64,000 nt of DNA from Hibiscus mutabilis (lineage: Eukaryota > Streptophyta > Magnoliopsida > Malvales > Malvaceae), in assembly GCA_019671005.1 (NCBI GenBank), contig CM033741.1:6262001-6326000 (forward strand), given 5' to 3'. The notes beneath the pieces were generated by a model. It saw only the letters and a program-made list of their open reading frames with translations. It searched no databases and was not told the origin of the DNA. Position 1 is the stretch's first letter, and each line of letters starts with the position of its first letter. A program made the position numbers and the translations under genes. Positions 1 through 12,619 of the stretch are shown piece by piece.

Positions 1-1852
1 GCATGAGGGAATATAAGGTCCTATGACAATATCTTGGCCTCCCTCTAATCGTGGGTAAAAGCAAGGTGGAAGCCTTCGGGTTCTTAGATGAAAAAGTGGA
101 CAAGAAGATGTGCAACTGGATAAAGAACTTAATATCCTTTGCTGGTCGAGAGGTATTCATCAAATCAGTGGCACAAGCCATCTTAGCCTATGCTATGTCT
201 TGCTTTCTTCTCCCGGATTGCATTATTGACCCCATGGTGTCCACAACAAGGAAATTTTGGTGGTCCAGAAAGAACAATGAGAGTGAATGGGCACATGTGG
301 CGTGGCAGAATCTCTGTAGATTGAAAGGAGTTGGGGGACTAGGATTTTGGGATCTCAAGACTTTCAACCTTGCACTTTTGGCCAAGCAAGTCTGGAGATT
401 GCTATGTAACAGAGAGTCATTATGTTTCAAGGTGCTTTCGGCTAAATATTTCTCCAATAGGAATGTGCTTGAAGCAAAACATGGGGAGAAAACCTCATTT
501 GTATGGAGAAACATATTCAAGGCAAAAGAAGCAATCTAAGAAGGCTTTCATTGGAGAATTGGGACTAACAGTCAGGCTCGGATTTTTAAAGATAAATGGG
601 GGGTGCCAAACCTATTTTGTTGGAAGGAAGTCACATGGACAATGACCTTAACCCGGTTCGATGTGGTGAGTTTATGATGCAAAATGTCACTGCTTGGAAT
701 GTTGTCAAGCTGAACCAAGTATTATCAGATGAAAATGCTCATGCGATCAGCCGGTGTCCTATTGCACCCTATTCAAGTGATCTGCTCGTTTGGGGGCACC
801 ACTCGTTTGGAAGTTATACCACTCGATCCGGATATAGTTGGCTTCTTTTCCAGAAGCATGAGGTAAGAGACTCCTCTGCAATTTGGAAGGCAATGGGAAA
901 GCTCCCCACGTTACCCAAAATTTGATTATTCGGGTGGAGACTATGTCATGAGGCCCTTCCTTTGGGCCACAAGCTTGAAGTCGCTGGTCTGGACCAAGGT
1001 ACTTGTAAAATGTGTAACAACGGCATTGAAACCTGCATTCATGCCTTCCGGGATTGCCCAACTCTCAGAGAAGCTTTTGATCTTTGTGCACTTTCGACAT
1101 CCTTGCCAAATGGTCTGTTCACGAGCTGTAAGGTCTGGTTGAAAGAAGCACTTAAGCTCATTGACAAGGAAATGTTCACACTTCTCATCATTCTCTTGTG
1201 GAACCTATGGAATCGGAGAAACAAAGTGACCCACGGGAACAAGTCCCTGCCTATGCGAGCTATAGTCGATTATGTCCAAGTGTTAGCCTTGGACTACAAA
1301 GCCGCACATGAGCCTATAAGTAATCCAGTCTCGTGCAACCGAGCTAAGAGATGGTCCTGTCCACCCGAGGGTACCGTCAAGGTAAATATTGATGCAGCAT
1401 TCATGCCAAACTCAGGGGAAGCTTCGATTGGAATAGTGGACTAAAACTGGCACGGTTTGGTCATTGACGCGAGAGCCCAAAAGCTACATGGGGTGTATAC
1501 TGTCGAAGCCTGTGCATACACTTTGTGCCTCAAGATGGTTGTATAGAATGATTGGCCAACGGCCTTTATTGAAGGTGATTCCATGGCGGTGGTTAACAAG
1601 CTGAACGCAACTTCACTCGACATGTCAATCACCACAGCACACCTGCCCGAAGCGCATGCCATTCTGGCCGTACACAACAACTACAAAGCCACACATATAG
1701 GCCGAGAAGCAACATGCACTTGCACATTGGGGCATAACTTGTAATGAACCTTTTACTTTCTCGTATGATGTCTTGTATTGTATCGCTAGCCTTGTAATTG
1801 ACGATGCCATTTATGGATAATGAAATGCAATCTATCTTGCAACAAAAAAAAA
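1..1852 (+). mobile_element. LINE (non-LTR retrotransposon) 3' end, decayed
   Basis: The fragment carries the C-terminal part of a plant LINE polyprotein, broken into several frames. Positions 51-539 encode a post-RT 'thumb' segment containing KFWWSRKN and GGLGFWDLKTFNLALLAKQ. A zf-RVT domain lies around 930-1080, with WRLCHEALPLGH, then the metal-binding pattern CKMC...ETCIHAFRDC. An RNase H domain of the RVT_3 type starts near 1370 (VKVNIDAAF), and after a stop its second acidic motif, FIEGDS, appears near 1564. The stop at about 537 and the frame changes near 600, 925 and 1441 show it is dead. The tail at 1844-1852 is a short poly(A) run after a TAATGAAAT-type 3' UTR, as expected for target-primed insertion. 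The 5' part, with endonuclease and catalytic RT, would lie left of the window. It probably inserted into the LTR that resumes at 1853. Confidence 0.85.
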
Positions 1853-3784
1853 CATAAGCACAAATATGGACAAGAAAAAACATGCTTCCAAAATTTAAAT
1901 AAACTAATCCTAACATGCTTGAGCATATGTATAAAAAAACACAAAAACAACACGTGCATGACATGCATGTAATATGATATTAAACTAATTAAATCTAAGC
2001 AACAAGCTAAAAAGAAACTAATACTTAACATATGACACAACTTAAAATAAAATAAAGCATGACATTAATATGTAACAAATATCACCCATTTTTTACTTAT
2101 AATCTAAAATACCAAAACGAAAATGAGACATACTAGAACACATATATACATAATAAACAACTAACCTAAACATGCCTAATTAATAAAACACCAATGTCAT
2201 GATGATACATTAAAACTTAACATATGACATATTTTATGTACACATCAAAATAAAAACAATACATCATATGAAAGCACACTAACATATGGCCTAAAAAACA
2301 AAAAAAAAGGATATGGAAATTTATGTTAACATACAAAAACATGCTACATGCAAAGAAACTAAGACAACACCTAAAACATACCTATATATATATACAATGA
2401 ACAAATGATTTAAAACAAAAAAATAAGCAATAGCACAAATAAATACAAAACAAATGGAAAGCATGCTAGCAAATGGACATGGTATGCGAATTAAGCTAAA
2501 ATATAATATATAAAATAAACATGCATATAATACAAATAAATAAAATAATCATAAAAGCATGATGTACTACATAATAATGCAAACATTATATGTAAAAACA
2601 TAAATAAACATAAAATAAAAAACATATATAAGCTTAAATGTGAGATGCATGCATACTAAAAAAAATAAAAGTAATTATTTAAATCATGAAAATGGACTGG
2701 AATTCAATAGAATGAAAACAGAAAGCAGAAATTAAAACAAAGAAAAATATATTTAAGGACCGAATTACAAACTGAAACAAAATTAAAAGGACCAGATACA
2801 CAATATAACCAAGGGGAAGCTCGAAATACAAATTTCAAAAACGCGGAGGGATTAAGCAGGTAATTTTGCCATTTGAAAGTTGATTTAAGTCAATTTGAGG
2901 GCCGAATTGAAAGATTTTAAAAACAAATGGGGACCAAGGTTGTAATTAGAATGAGGGGCGAGCTCAATTTGAAAGAAACCAAAACGTTGGGGTCCTTATG
3001 AAGGAGTTATACCATTTTAAAAGATAAGACACCTATAAAACACATTTATCTGGCCAAAAATCAAAATTTTTCACCATTTTTAAACCCTTTTAATAAACAT
3101 CCATCTCTCTCATTTTTCTCTTAAATCAGAACCCCAAACCCTGGATAACCACCCTAAACCGCCGTCGCCTCCGCTGCCGGACGTCGCTAATCGGCACTGG
3201 CAGAACCTAAAATCACCCTCAAAACCACACTTGTTTCATCTCGAACTCGAAGCTGACCTTAGATCTTAGGAGAAATGGGCATATTTTCCTAGATCTAAAA
3301 AACAAAACCGAAAATTTCTCCCCCTTTTAGAACATTTTATAAACCGAGACAAAAAAATCCCTCTTCTTTACCGGTTCACCACGTTCAGCACAAGAGCCTT
3401 ACGGCTTATTACCGACGGCGAGAAGATTTTTTTTGCGAGGGTAAGAACCACCCCTCTTTTAAAAAAAATTTTCTTTCATAATTTTGCATGCAAAGATAGA
3501 ATAGTGAGAAATAGGATTACCACTCGAAACTAGATTTTTTTTTATTTTTTGAAACTGGTTGTTCTTACAGATCTCAGTTTTTCATTTACATATATGCTCT
3601 CTGGTCTCTTTTGCTTTGGTAAACTAATACATGTATTTCTTGTTTTTTTTTTATTTGGTCACTGACAAACTCTATTCTTTTGGTGTTGTTTGGCACGTCC
3701 GGTTTGGTGGGCTGGTGAGGCACGAGGGTACGGCGGCATGGTGGAAGCATGATGGCATTGTCATCTCGGCTAGATCTGTTCTCG

Positions 3785-3812
3785 GCCGTTGGATCAGATT
3801 TGATCCAACGGC
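3785..3812. repeat. Perfect 12-bp stem hairpin 1 in LTR family A
   Basis: GCCGTTGGATCA at 3785-3796 pairs with TGATCCAACGGC at 3801-3812 across a 4-base loop. The same arms recur at 3974-4002, and the counterpart in the second LTR copy lies at 24602-24620. Confidence 0.9.
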
Positions 3813-3973
3813 TCGGATAAAATCTTGGACGGGCGGGACTGCACTAGATTGTGACACGTGGCACACGGTATCCGAGGAGTCCTGTGCGTGTGATGCACGC
3901 TCGCGTAGGGAGCTGCATGGTCTAGAGAGTGCATCGCACGCGGCGCCAGCTTGAGGGTCTCCACTTGATCTGG

Positions 3974-4002
3974 GCCGTTGGATCAAATCTTGATCCAACG
4001 GC
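3974..4002. repeat. Perfect 12-bp stem hairpin 2 in LTR family A
   Basis: The stem arms are identical to hairpin 1 (GCCGTTGGATCA and TGATCCAACGGC) with a 5-base loop. The counterpart in the second LTR copy is at 24850-24880. Confidence 0.9.
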
Positions 4003-4201
4003 TTAGATCATGCGGCTGCAAGGGAAAAAGAAAGGATTAGGGCAGATAAGAATTAGGGTTTGGGTAAGTCTATTTCGGGCCAAAAATGGGCTTTGTAAAT
4101 TATATTTTTGGGTTCTTGTAATATTATATGGACTGTGGACTGCTAATAACATTTGGGTTTTAATATATATATATATTGGATTTTATTTAGCCCAATCCTA
4201 C

Positions 4202-4233
<32 letters not shown>

Positions 4234-4306
4234 TATACGTGCACACATATAATATACATACATACATACATACAAGTACACACACACATATATATATATA
4301 TATATA
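4202..4306. repeat. Microsatellite cluster (TAA)n, (CATA)n, (CA)n, (TA)n
   Basis: About ten TAA units at roughly 4202-4231 are followed by CATA units near 4256-4274 and a TA run near 4288-4305. They lie inside the 3' part of the family A LTR. Confidence 0.9.
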
Positions 4307-4620
4307 GTATACACATACATTCAAATACTTATAGGTAGCACATACATAATTAATACGAATACACACATCAATTAATATATACTTGCAAACAATGTAAAGC
4401 ATACATGACCACATATACCATAATAATTACTAATGCATTCATAACATGACATATATACCACACATGCACTTACACACCTCACACACATAGCTTACATACA
4501 CATTAATAACATATACATAATAAACACATAATATAATATGTATACATGCTATATATTAATCATTAAACTAACTAATATATTAATACGGTAATTACAAACC
4601 AGATAAAATGAGTGATTACA

Positions 4621-5981
4621 ATTTTATTGAAACAATAACATGGTTTTTGTATAAGTTATATGATGTTTTATAGGTAAAGGAAAAAGGTTAGTACATGATA
4701 GGGTATGAACTGCCCTATTATGTTTTATTATGGCAAGTTATTATTGAATAATGGTGATATATGAATCATTTACAAAATGATAATTTACAAGTTAATGATA
4801 TGGATTTATTGCCCAAGTTTATGATAGAGAGTTACAGTATAGTGACATGCCATTAGAGGTCTAGCAGTCTGAGACTGTAGTGTAGTTACACACCGATCTT
4901 CGGATCTATATGTTTACCGACACTTTATGTGTCTATATGTTTTCGGCACTTTATGTGTCTACAAGTTATCGTCACTTCGGTGACTAGTACTCAAGGAGTA
5001 CCGACCTTGCATACTTCAGTTTCTCTTTATGCAATTCTTGGGCTAATTATAAAGTTGAAGTATATGAAATTCACCATTTCTTATGTATGATGTTTTAAAT
5101 TATAAGAAAGATTTAATGTGAATTTGCTTAACCATGTTTTCATTCATTTCATTATTTAATTTTATGACTACCTATAATGCCTCACTAAGTTATGCTTAGC
5201 GTGTGTGATTTGCTTGTACTCACATAGGTTGATAGGTTACGGTGGTAAGCAATAATAGCTTGGATTATATTGCGGACGAGCACATACTATAGGTTATCAT
5301 AGTATCATTTTGACATCCTATATGATATTTTGATTAGTGGCATGTATAAAGTTAAACTCCTGTATTTTGTGTAAACCAAGCTCTAATATCTTTATAGTTG
5401 GTCATGTTTATAGTTGAAATATGATTTAGTAATGTTATTAGGTAATTTGTAATGATTTAGAAATAGTTTTGTAGACTTATAATCGAAATAGGTAAAAATA
5501 GTCTTGAAATTCTGCACTAGGCAGTAAGTTTGAAAAATCGCCATAAATTCCACTTATTGAATTAAATGATGAATTTTACATGTACGAAATGGAAATTGAG
5601 TCTAGTTTATTTTAAAGCAAATGGTGACTGATTTTGAGGTTTGTACTAAAATTTATGAATTTTTAATTGATGAAAGGTCAGAAAACATGACATCAGAAAT
5701 TTTGGAAATCTTATATTGTGACGAGACTTTGAGAATTTTTATAAATTTTTGTAGATTTTATTAATTTTTGTGGAATATACCGTTGGAATTTATTTGAATC
5801 TAGTTTTTATCGGTGTAAAGAGAGTTGAATTCTTATTTCTAGAATGTCATGTAGAAACAAAAATGTTGAAAGTGATACATAATACTATTTTACAAGATTT
5901 AAAATTTTAAAATGTTTTCCAATAATGTTTTATAACATTACCGACTCGTGTTTGGAAACAAATACGGGAAGGTGTGTTACA
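4621..5981 (+). mobile_element. Gypsy-like LTR fragment, plus orientation
   Basis: This non-coding block has the look of a plant Gypsy LTR. It carries direct repeats of 'ctttatgtgtct' near 4920-4965, a block reading 'cctcactaagttatgcttagcg' split across 5180-5200, and a terminal GTGTGTTACA ending at 5981. There is no coding potential. Its left part is cut by, or continues beyond, the family A LTR that ends at 4620. No target-site duplication could be assigned. Confidence 0.5.
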
Positions 5982-6776
5982 TAACACCCTCGACCCGGAT
6001 GTCACATTTGGGCCTCAAGCCCAACCCAAAACCTTACAATTTCTCTAATTGAGTTTAGCCCAAAAGGTAATTCTAAAAAATGTTTAAAACCAACAGTGAA
6101 AAATATAGATAAATAATCAAAACATTACAAATGAGCCCCAATTTAAATTCAAAACGTTTGAACATTCAATTTGATTAATACAATTTCAAAAAAAGAATTA
6201 CAGACTCCATCACGTAAGGTCCTATGAATACACATCCCACTAAACACAAGTATCGTACTATAGAAATCACCACATGCTGGAATCTTGTACTGATAGTGCT
6301 CCTCGATCCCATAATCCGATGATCAACCTACGCACGAAAATAATAATTCTAAGCGCTGAAATTACAAAGCTCAATGGTACACATCTACTCTACTATACCT
6401 CATGCTAATCATAAACATAAGCATATAAGCTAGTACGAGTAATAAGGAGAGATAAATAAACACGTGGCGCAACCACTAGTCGCCTAAACACATGCTCCCA
6501 TTATAGCAATCATCATACATGTCACACAAGGCCCAACCATACTCATAACATGACAATATAACATCATATAAATGTGGCGCTACCTCTAGACGCCTAACCA
6601 TATATCATAGCAAGAAAATATAAGCTTTTCATAGTATATAAGCATTATATCACAATTTAGGAGTGAGTCCCGGTCCCACTAAGCATCGAGCTTATACACT
6701 CTGAGTGAGGCACGATTCTACTAAACATCAAGTTCATACACTTTTTGGGGTAAGGCCTAGTACCACTAAGCGTCGG

Positions 6777-9417
6777 TGTAACACCCTAAAATCGAGGCTA
6801 ATCAAAATTCAATTTCGACAACGGAAATCTAGCATCAAAAAGTTAAATTATAGTGTTGACCATTGACCAAGTGGTTAATCGTTGGATTGTTGAACCCCAA
6901 TTAAGTATTGATATTGTTTTAAGGACCCCATTGTAGACTTTGAAAACTATTTTAGTAACTAAATTGAGAAAATTGAAAGTTTGAGGGTAAAAGTATAGAA
7001 GATGGAGAGTTGAGGGACTAACCTTGCGATTAGTCCATCTACAATATTAATCACCACATACGTGGTAATTTGGGATGAGCTTTCTTCATCCAAAGGAAAG
7101 CTAAACAATTAAAATTAGTAAAGGAAAATAGGGATAAAGAACTTACTCGGTTAACTTCAAGCAAGCACCTCACCATCTTCATCTTCTTCCCTTGAGCAAG
7201 CACCTCTATTAAAGCTTTAGTAAAGCTTTTCTTTTCTTTAAGTTTCCATTTCCATGTTATAGCTATCGATCGAGTAAGCAATTTCCCTTAATCGATTCTT
7301 CGATTCCATGACCAAATTCATGTTTAATTCCAAGTTTAAAAATCAAGGAACCTTAGAAATTCTCTAGGGATATCATAGTCTATGTGTTATTGTTTTCATA
7401 ACTAATAAGGTGTTATAAATCTATAATCGATATTGAAATTCTTCTAATTCCTATTTCTTTTTAACTCAAGAAAATCAAGGTAAAGAATCGCTAAATCCTT
7501 CCAATTCTACCAAGCTCAAGAATAAAGGAGTTGTCACCCGAGAACCTTGAAAGCCTCGAAAGTATCGATGAGTGTAGTCAGAGTCGCGAGATTGGCTAGG
7601 TGCCATTTTCAATTTTATTAGCATTGTTTATTGCATTTCCATAATTGATTTCAAGGTATGGTTACATCGAAACCTCGTAGGAGGTATCATTGGTAAGCTT
7701 TGGTAGGCTTATTGCATTAATATACGAATTATTGAATTATAGTATTGTCATTGATATCATTGAATCATTGAATAAGACTATATTGATCATTGAACCATTG
7801 ATGTTGCTATTGTTATCGATATTGTTATTGTCATTAATATAGGCCTAAGTATTGAATCATTGGGTACGAATGGACATGGGATACATTTTGCATGCCGTAG
7901 AATTCATGAGCTCATTGGTACGAAGTGGACTACGCTCCTTGAGATAAGGCTCTATTTGGAGATGTTGACGGGATGTGTTAGTGTTGGTCTTATAGGCAAT
8001 GTTGGAGGATATTGACCATTTATCGTTGGCGATGTTGGTTCGGAATTCATATATCCACATTACATGTCGATCCAAGGAAAATAAACAAGTATTGCATGTA
8101 TTGTTAAAACAAGATTTGAGATGCACATACATTGTTATACATGTTCATGATATTATTGAAATACATGTTATTATTGTTGATTACCTCACTAGGCTAAGTA
8201 AGCCTAATGCATCTCATTTCCATGCATTTTAAGGTTAAAAGTTAGTCGGATCGAGGATCAGAGCAAGGACGTTTATGAAGCAAGTCACCAAGTTGCATGT
8301 AATGTAAACTTTGTCGGTAAACTCCTAGCAAGGTGGCATAGGGTCTAGACAAGTTAGTTTAGCCCCATTTTGTATGTATGTATATATGGTCCACTATTTT
8401 GAATAGGTTTAAACATGAAATATGGTATGTTAGTGTTTTTGACAAATTGAGAATAATGGCCTAAGATGCACCAATAAGGGAAAACAAGGTAAATGATTAG
8501 TATTAACATGAAATTTGACGTACATATAGAAATAATAGTTATAAGATTGCTGGTAAAATTTGGACATCGTTAAGACTCTTAAATTGGATAAAAACTAGAT
8601 AAAATGTGACATTACGGGTACAGGCGTACCGGTACGGGTGGTGTCGTACCGGTACTGCAAAGCATTTTGGGGGCGATATTAACCCAAGTGTACCGGTATA
8701 GGTGGTGTCGTACCGATACAGATATGCAAAATTGGTATAAGTCTATAAGGCGTACCGATACTGATCTAAGGGTACTGATAATCAACACTAGAATTTTACT
8801 GTAGCACGGGTATCGGTACGTGTGGTGTCGTACCGATACCCGTTGACAAGTTAATTTGGGAATTTAGGGATTACGTACTGGTACGACAATGGTCTCGTAC
8901 CGATACGAAGACACTGAATCCTTGTACCGATACTGTATGATGTGTACCGATATAGAATTTAGGTTTGAAAGAAATTAATTAAGATGAGTACCGGTACGAC
9001 CTCTTGAATACCGGTACTGATACAGGTAAGTTAGTTACTGGTTTTGGAAATTTTACAAAATGGTCACTGATTCATGTAGGGTCTAATTGGATGTGCAAAC
9101 GGGTTCCGAAACCTCTAAAATTTTGTATGCAAGATAATCAAGCAAGGAATTTCACCTTGGTATCCCTAATTACTGATAAGTCCTTAAAATTTACGAGAAT
9201 TACAAGTTAGTACTTAAACTTGTACAAGTTATTAATTGGCCCCTAATCAAAATTTGAATGAGTTTGCATTGATTATAGTCAAGCATTGCTTCGATTGATT
9301 GTTATTAATTCACTGTTTATAGTCTAAGACATCGGTTTTGGTACACCGATCATCGTATTGTTTATCGGTAACGCTTTTCGACCCGAAATCCTACCAGACT
9401 GAGAAATGGGTGTTACA
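6777..9417 (+). mobile_element. Solo LTR (2,641 bp) nested in LTR family B
   Basis: The element begins TGTAACACCC and ends GGGTGTTACA, an inverted TG...CA pair. It is flanked by a perfect 5-bp target-site duplication GTCGG at 6772-6776 and 9418-9422, which fixes both borders. The sequence on either side joins into one family B LTR. It contains no reverse transcriptase, integrase or gag, so it is most simply a solo LTR left by LTR-LTR recombination. A 'cctcactaggctaagtaagcc' region near 8185 and a cluster of GTACCGGTAC-type palindromes at about 8612-9023 are notable. The longest reading frames inside are under 100 codons and show no recognisable domain. Confidence 0.88.
8612..9023. repeat. Cluster of palindromic GTACCGGTAC/GTACCGATAC decamers
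   Basis: Numerous copies of the palindrome GTACCGGTAC and one-base variants (GTACCGATAC, GTATCGGTAC) are spread over about 410 bp of the solo LTR. Related clusters occur at 9836-10014 and 53905-54303 in the other LTR family. Confidence 0.85.
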
Positions 9418-9835
9418 GTCGGGATCATACACCTATGCTCGAAATCTTTCATCAAGCTTTTTCGAATGAGGCCCGGTTCCACTAAGCGTCAGGATCATAC
9501 ATTCGGCAATCTTTTACCATGGTGTTGCAACACACTCTTTCTCACACTGGGTATCTAGATCTCACCAAACAATGGTAACTCAACTATGTAGGTGTCCATA
9601 TTAGCACATAGCAAGGACACATCTAACACACAACACACAACATCACATGATCCACTAAGGATCCTTATGGTTGCTATTACCATCAAGTCACCCAATGTTT
9701 ACTAAGTTATTAGTTATTATGGAAGTGTACATTAATTATCCTCATTAATTATCTCAATTAATCAATATTATCTCATTAACATCTCACGTAAATTTACATA
9801 TTTTTTATTAGCATTATAGATTATCTCATTCAGTA

Positions 9836-10014
9836 GGTACTGATACTCGAACACGAGTATCAATACGGTACCCTTGGGTATCGGTACTTATAAGTGTACC
9901 GATATTAATATAGCTTACTGTAAATCCTCAATTTCTATAAGTACCGGCACGGGTTGACCCTTACCAATACAGTCCCCAATTGTGTACCGATACGACCAAA
10001 GCTCGTGTCGATAC
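9836..10014. repeat. GTACCGATAC-type palindrome cluster in LTR family B
   Basis: The cluster holds GGTACTGATAC, GGTATCGGTAC, GTACCGATA and TACCGATAC variants. It matches in kind the clusters at 8612-9023 and 53905-54303. Confidence 0.75.
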
Positions 10015-10358
10015 CCTATACACAGGTTCACACTATTTTCTTGAATTATGGTTTTACAACACGTTATTCGATCCCTAAAGCTTATAAAAGTCATTAAGGT
10101 CCGTTTACTAATGTATTCGATCAATTAATATTAATTATCGGCTTCATGATCATTTATTCGAATATTATCATTATTATCCCTTACGCACAACTTCCATCGA
10201 ATCATGTTAATTCATTTCGAACAAACATATAAGGCACCATAATTATCAATCAATCAAACCGTCATCAAGTGATTATACAAGCATCTTAAATGACCTTACA
10301 CGGTCCCTAAGGTCTCTATGAGTCTCATCATACTCACAGCATCATCATGCCTCATAAA

Positions 10359-10946
10359 TAGACCTGGAAAACTTGACCCAAGACCCGAAAATCGAACCGA
10401 TTTACCCGAATCGAGACATGAAATTGACCCAAACATGATGACCCGAATTTGATTCGAAACCAAAATAAACTGAATCGAACCGAAACCGATCTAAATTTTA
10501 GTTGAACCGAAATAGACCTGAACCAATTTTCAACTGAACTAAATGGACCCGAACCGAATAGACCCGAACCAAAGATAACCCAAAATATAGAAAAGATATT
10601 AATAGAAATAAATAAAGATAGGATATGAACAACTGCACAACTCACCAAAAAGTTAAATATATTGACTTTATAAATCTATATATAGGGTGTAAAAAATAGA
10701 CCGGCCTAAAAACTCGATTAAAACCGACTGATCTCCTATTGACCCGAAATTAACCCGAACCGAAATCAACCGAACAAAAAATAACCAAACCAAAAATCAG
10801 TCGACCCGAAATGACCCGAATCATAATAGACCTGAACTAAAACCGAACCAAACTAAACCGAATCGAAATCGAATTTGAATCGAATAATATCAGACCCGAA
10901 ATGACCCAAACCGAAACCGAACCGTATGACCCGTTTGCCACCTCTA
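10359..10946. mobile_element. hAT-type MITE (588 bp)
   Basis: The element has imperfect terminal inverted repeats, TAGACCTGGAAAAC on the left and TAGAGGTGGCAAAC when the right end is reversed. A perfect 8-bp target-site duplication, CTCATAAA, lies at 10351-10358 and 10947-10954. The interior is dominated by degenerate ACCCGAACCGAA-type repeats. There is no transposase; it is non-autonomous and sits within LTR family B. Confidence 0.9.
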
Positions 10947-11828
10947 CTCATAAAGATTTCAAGTTTCATAGTATCGGTCTCCAAACATGTATATTCATCC
11001 TCTACCTATTTTGCAAATACTAACACACAAAGCAATCACATTTATGATGTTCATGAAGCAATATGAGTTCGAGGTGTACTAACCTTAAGCCAAAGCGATA
11101 AATTATCATCCATGCTCTTCTAATTATCTCTTTAATTCTGATATTCAAATCCACCTATTCTTCAAAAAAACAAATACGACTACATAAGCCATTTCATATT
11201 ACCAGACTACTTTAGGGGATAAAACGCGTAAAAATATCTTACCGGGTTTGAATTTGGCAAGACAAACTACGCTAATGGACTCAAAACTTCGAGAAACCCC
11301 TGGGTAAGGTCCCCGAAAAAAGTCAACTTTGGTAAAAAAAAGTCAACGACGACTGGTCAACGGTCAGCGGCTTGACTGGTCAATAGATGCCTCGGTTCGA
11401 CCAAACCGGCTGGGTCAAACTGGCTTAGATGGCTCGCTGCAACAGACCCACGCTCACACGTAGGGGCGGCGCGCGAGGGAGCATGAGGGCTGCTCTGATG
11501 GTCGAACGATGGCGAAGAGCTCCAAATCTAAACATCCAATGACGAGGAGTCCAATGGTGGCCTTCAATCACAGTGTAATGCGGCAAATGATAGAGCATTC
11601 GAACCTCAAAGTTTTGCCGGACCTTGCTTCTTCCTACACTGGCGAAAAACGGCTCCAACGGCGATAAGGCGACCGTCATCTGACTCGTCTCCACGAGAGA
11701 AACCCAACAGTGCCTGCAGTGTTAACCATTGACCACCGAACGACGACGAAATTTGGCACAAGTCCATTAACTCTCTAACTCCCCCTTTCTACCTATTTTC
11801 CCCTATTTTTTCTTTTTTCTCTTTTTAT

Positions 11829-12434
11829 TAGGGTGTTCAAAATTACCTGACTCGGCCTGATGACCTGAAAGAACAAATCAGGTATTTCTCAAAAAAAGTA
11901 CCCGACCAGGGAATAGTTAGGCTGGTTCTGGGCCGATTTTTCTTGGTAATCGGGTACCCGACCCGACCCGATAAGTTTTAATATATATTTTTTTAGTTTT
12001 AAATTATATTTTTATTTTAGGTTCCTTAATATTAGTACCTAAAATTAAATTTAAATCTCTAAATTATTTCTATGTTTGAATTATATGCTTTTAAGTTTTA
12101 AATTTTTAAAATATTTTTATTAATTTGTTAATACCGAAAAAAGATTAATATTTTTAATGTCTTTTTGGTGATAAACTTTAATATATATATCCAAATATTC
12201 TAAAACTAACTTCAAATCACTAATTTTTGTGTTTGGATTATGTATTATAAATTTTTAAATTTTATGTGTTCATTATATGATTTTTTAAAATATTTATATT
12301 AAAAAATAAAAATATAAACCGAGTACTCGAGTTTTTCGGGTACGCGATAGCGAGTACCCGAATTAAATGGGCTGGGACACGGGCTTACAAATAGGTACCC
12401 GAAGGAACCGGGTACCCAATAATGAACACCCCTA
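11829..12434. mobile_element. hAT-type MITE (606 bp)
   Basis: Its ends are TAGGGTGTTCA and, reversed, TAGGGGTGTTCA. The flanking 8-bp duplications CTTTTTAT (11821-11828) and CTTTTCAT (12435-12442) differ at one base. GGGTACCCGA-type repeats sit next to both ends and the middle is AT-rich. There is no coding capacity. It is the second hAT element in LTR family B. Confidence 0.85.
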
Positions 12435-12619
12435 CTTTTCATAAAGCATTCTTCTTCTTCTTTTCAACTACCCACCAACTCGTTTAAAATTCAAAACCCA
12501 TTTCCAACATTAGATAAAATAATTTAATAAAACTCATCCTCTTCTTCTTTTTCTTTGCCACAAGGCCCAATACCCGGGTTCGAAACCCGATTTGCTAACT
12601 CGATATTCGGGTCGTTACA

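Larger units (their letters stand above)
1853..4620 (+). mobile_element. LTR family A, 5'-interrupted copy (3' portion)
   Basis: This non-coding stretch is collinear with the complete solo LTR at 22489-25355. Shared landmarks in the same order are an ACATAA-rich AT tract, a '...ggaccgaattac...' block near 2760-2950, a CCGGCGCCGG-like block near 3160-3200, two perfect hairpins, and the end AAAATGAGTGATTACA. It ends at 4620 in CA, as LTRs do. The first 400-500 bp of the family, including the 'ggagtcgccacc' block, are absent, consistent with LINE insertion in that part. No coding potential is seen; short reading frames here are chance. Whether it is a solo LTR or belongs to a full element cannot be told because the left side is outside the window. 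Confidence 0.75.
5982..12619 (-). mobile_element. LTR family B on minus strand, split by nested insertions
   Basis: Read on the minus strand, this LTR starts at 12619 with TGTAACGACCCGAATATCG, a typical plant Gypsy LTR start, and runs to about 5982. The pieces between insertions are 5982-6776, 9423-10350, 10947-11828 and 12435-12619. The segment 9423-9720 is clearly related to 53400-53760 (shared 'ggtgttgcaacacac', 'cacatgat', 'cacccaatgttta' in order), so the two are one family. No protein domain is found. The left border is approximate because it abuts another LTR end that shares the TGTTACA motif. No matching target-site duplication was found. Confidence 0.65.

Noticed and set aside
3631..3998. 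Overlapping reading frames on both strands near the hairpins of the first LTR
   Set aside because: They lie in a non-coding GC-rich part of the LTR, include the hairpin repeats, and have no protein-like domain.
4187..4414. Minus-strand Cys/Val/Tyr/Ile-rich frame
   Set aside because: Translation of microsatellites (CATA, TA, TAA).
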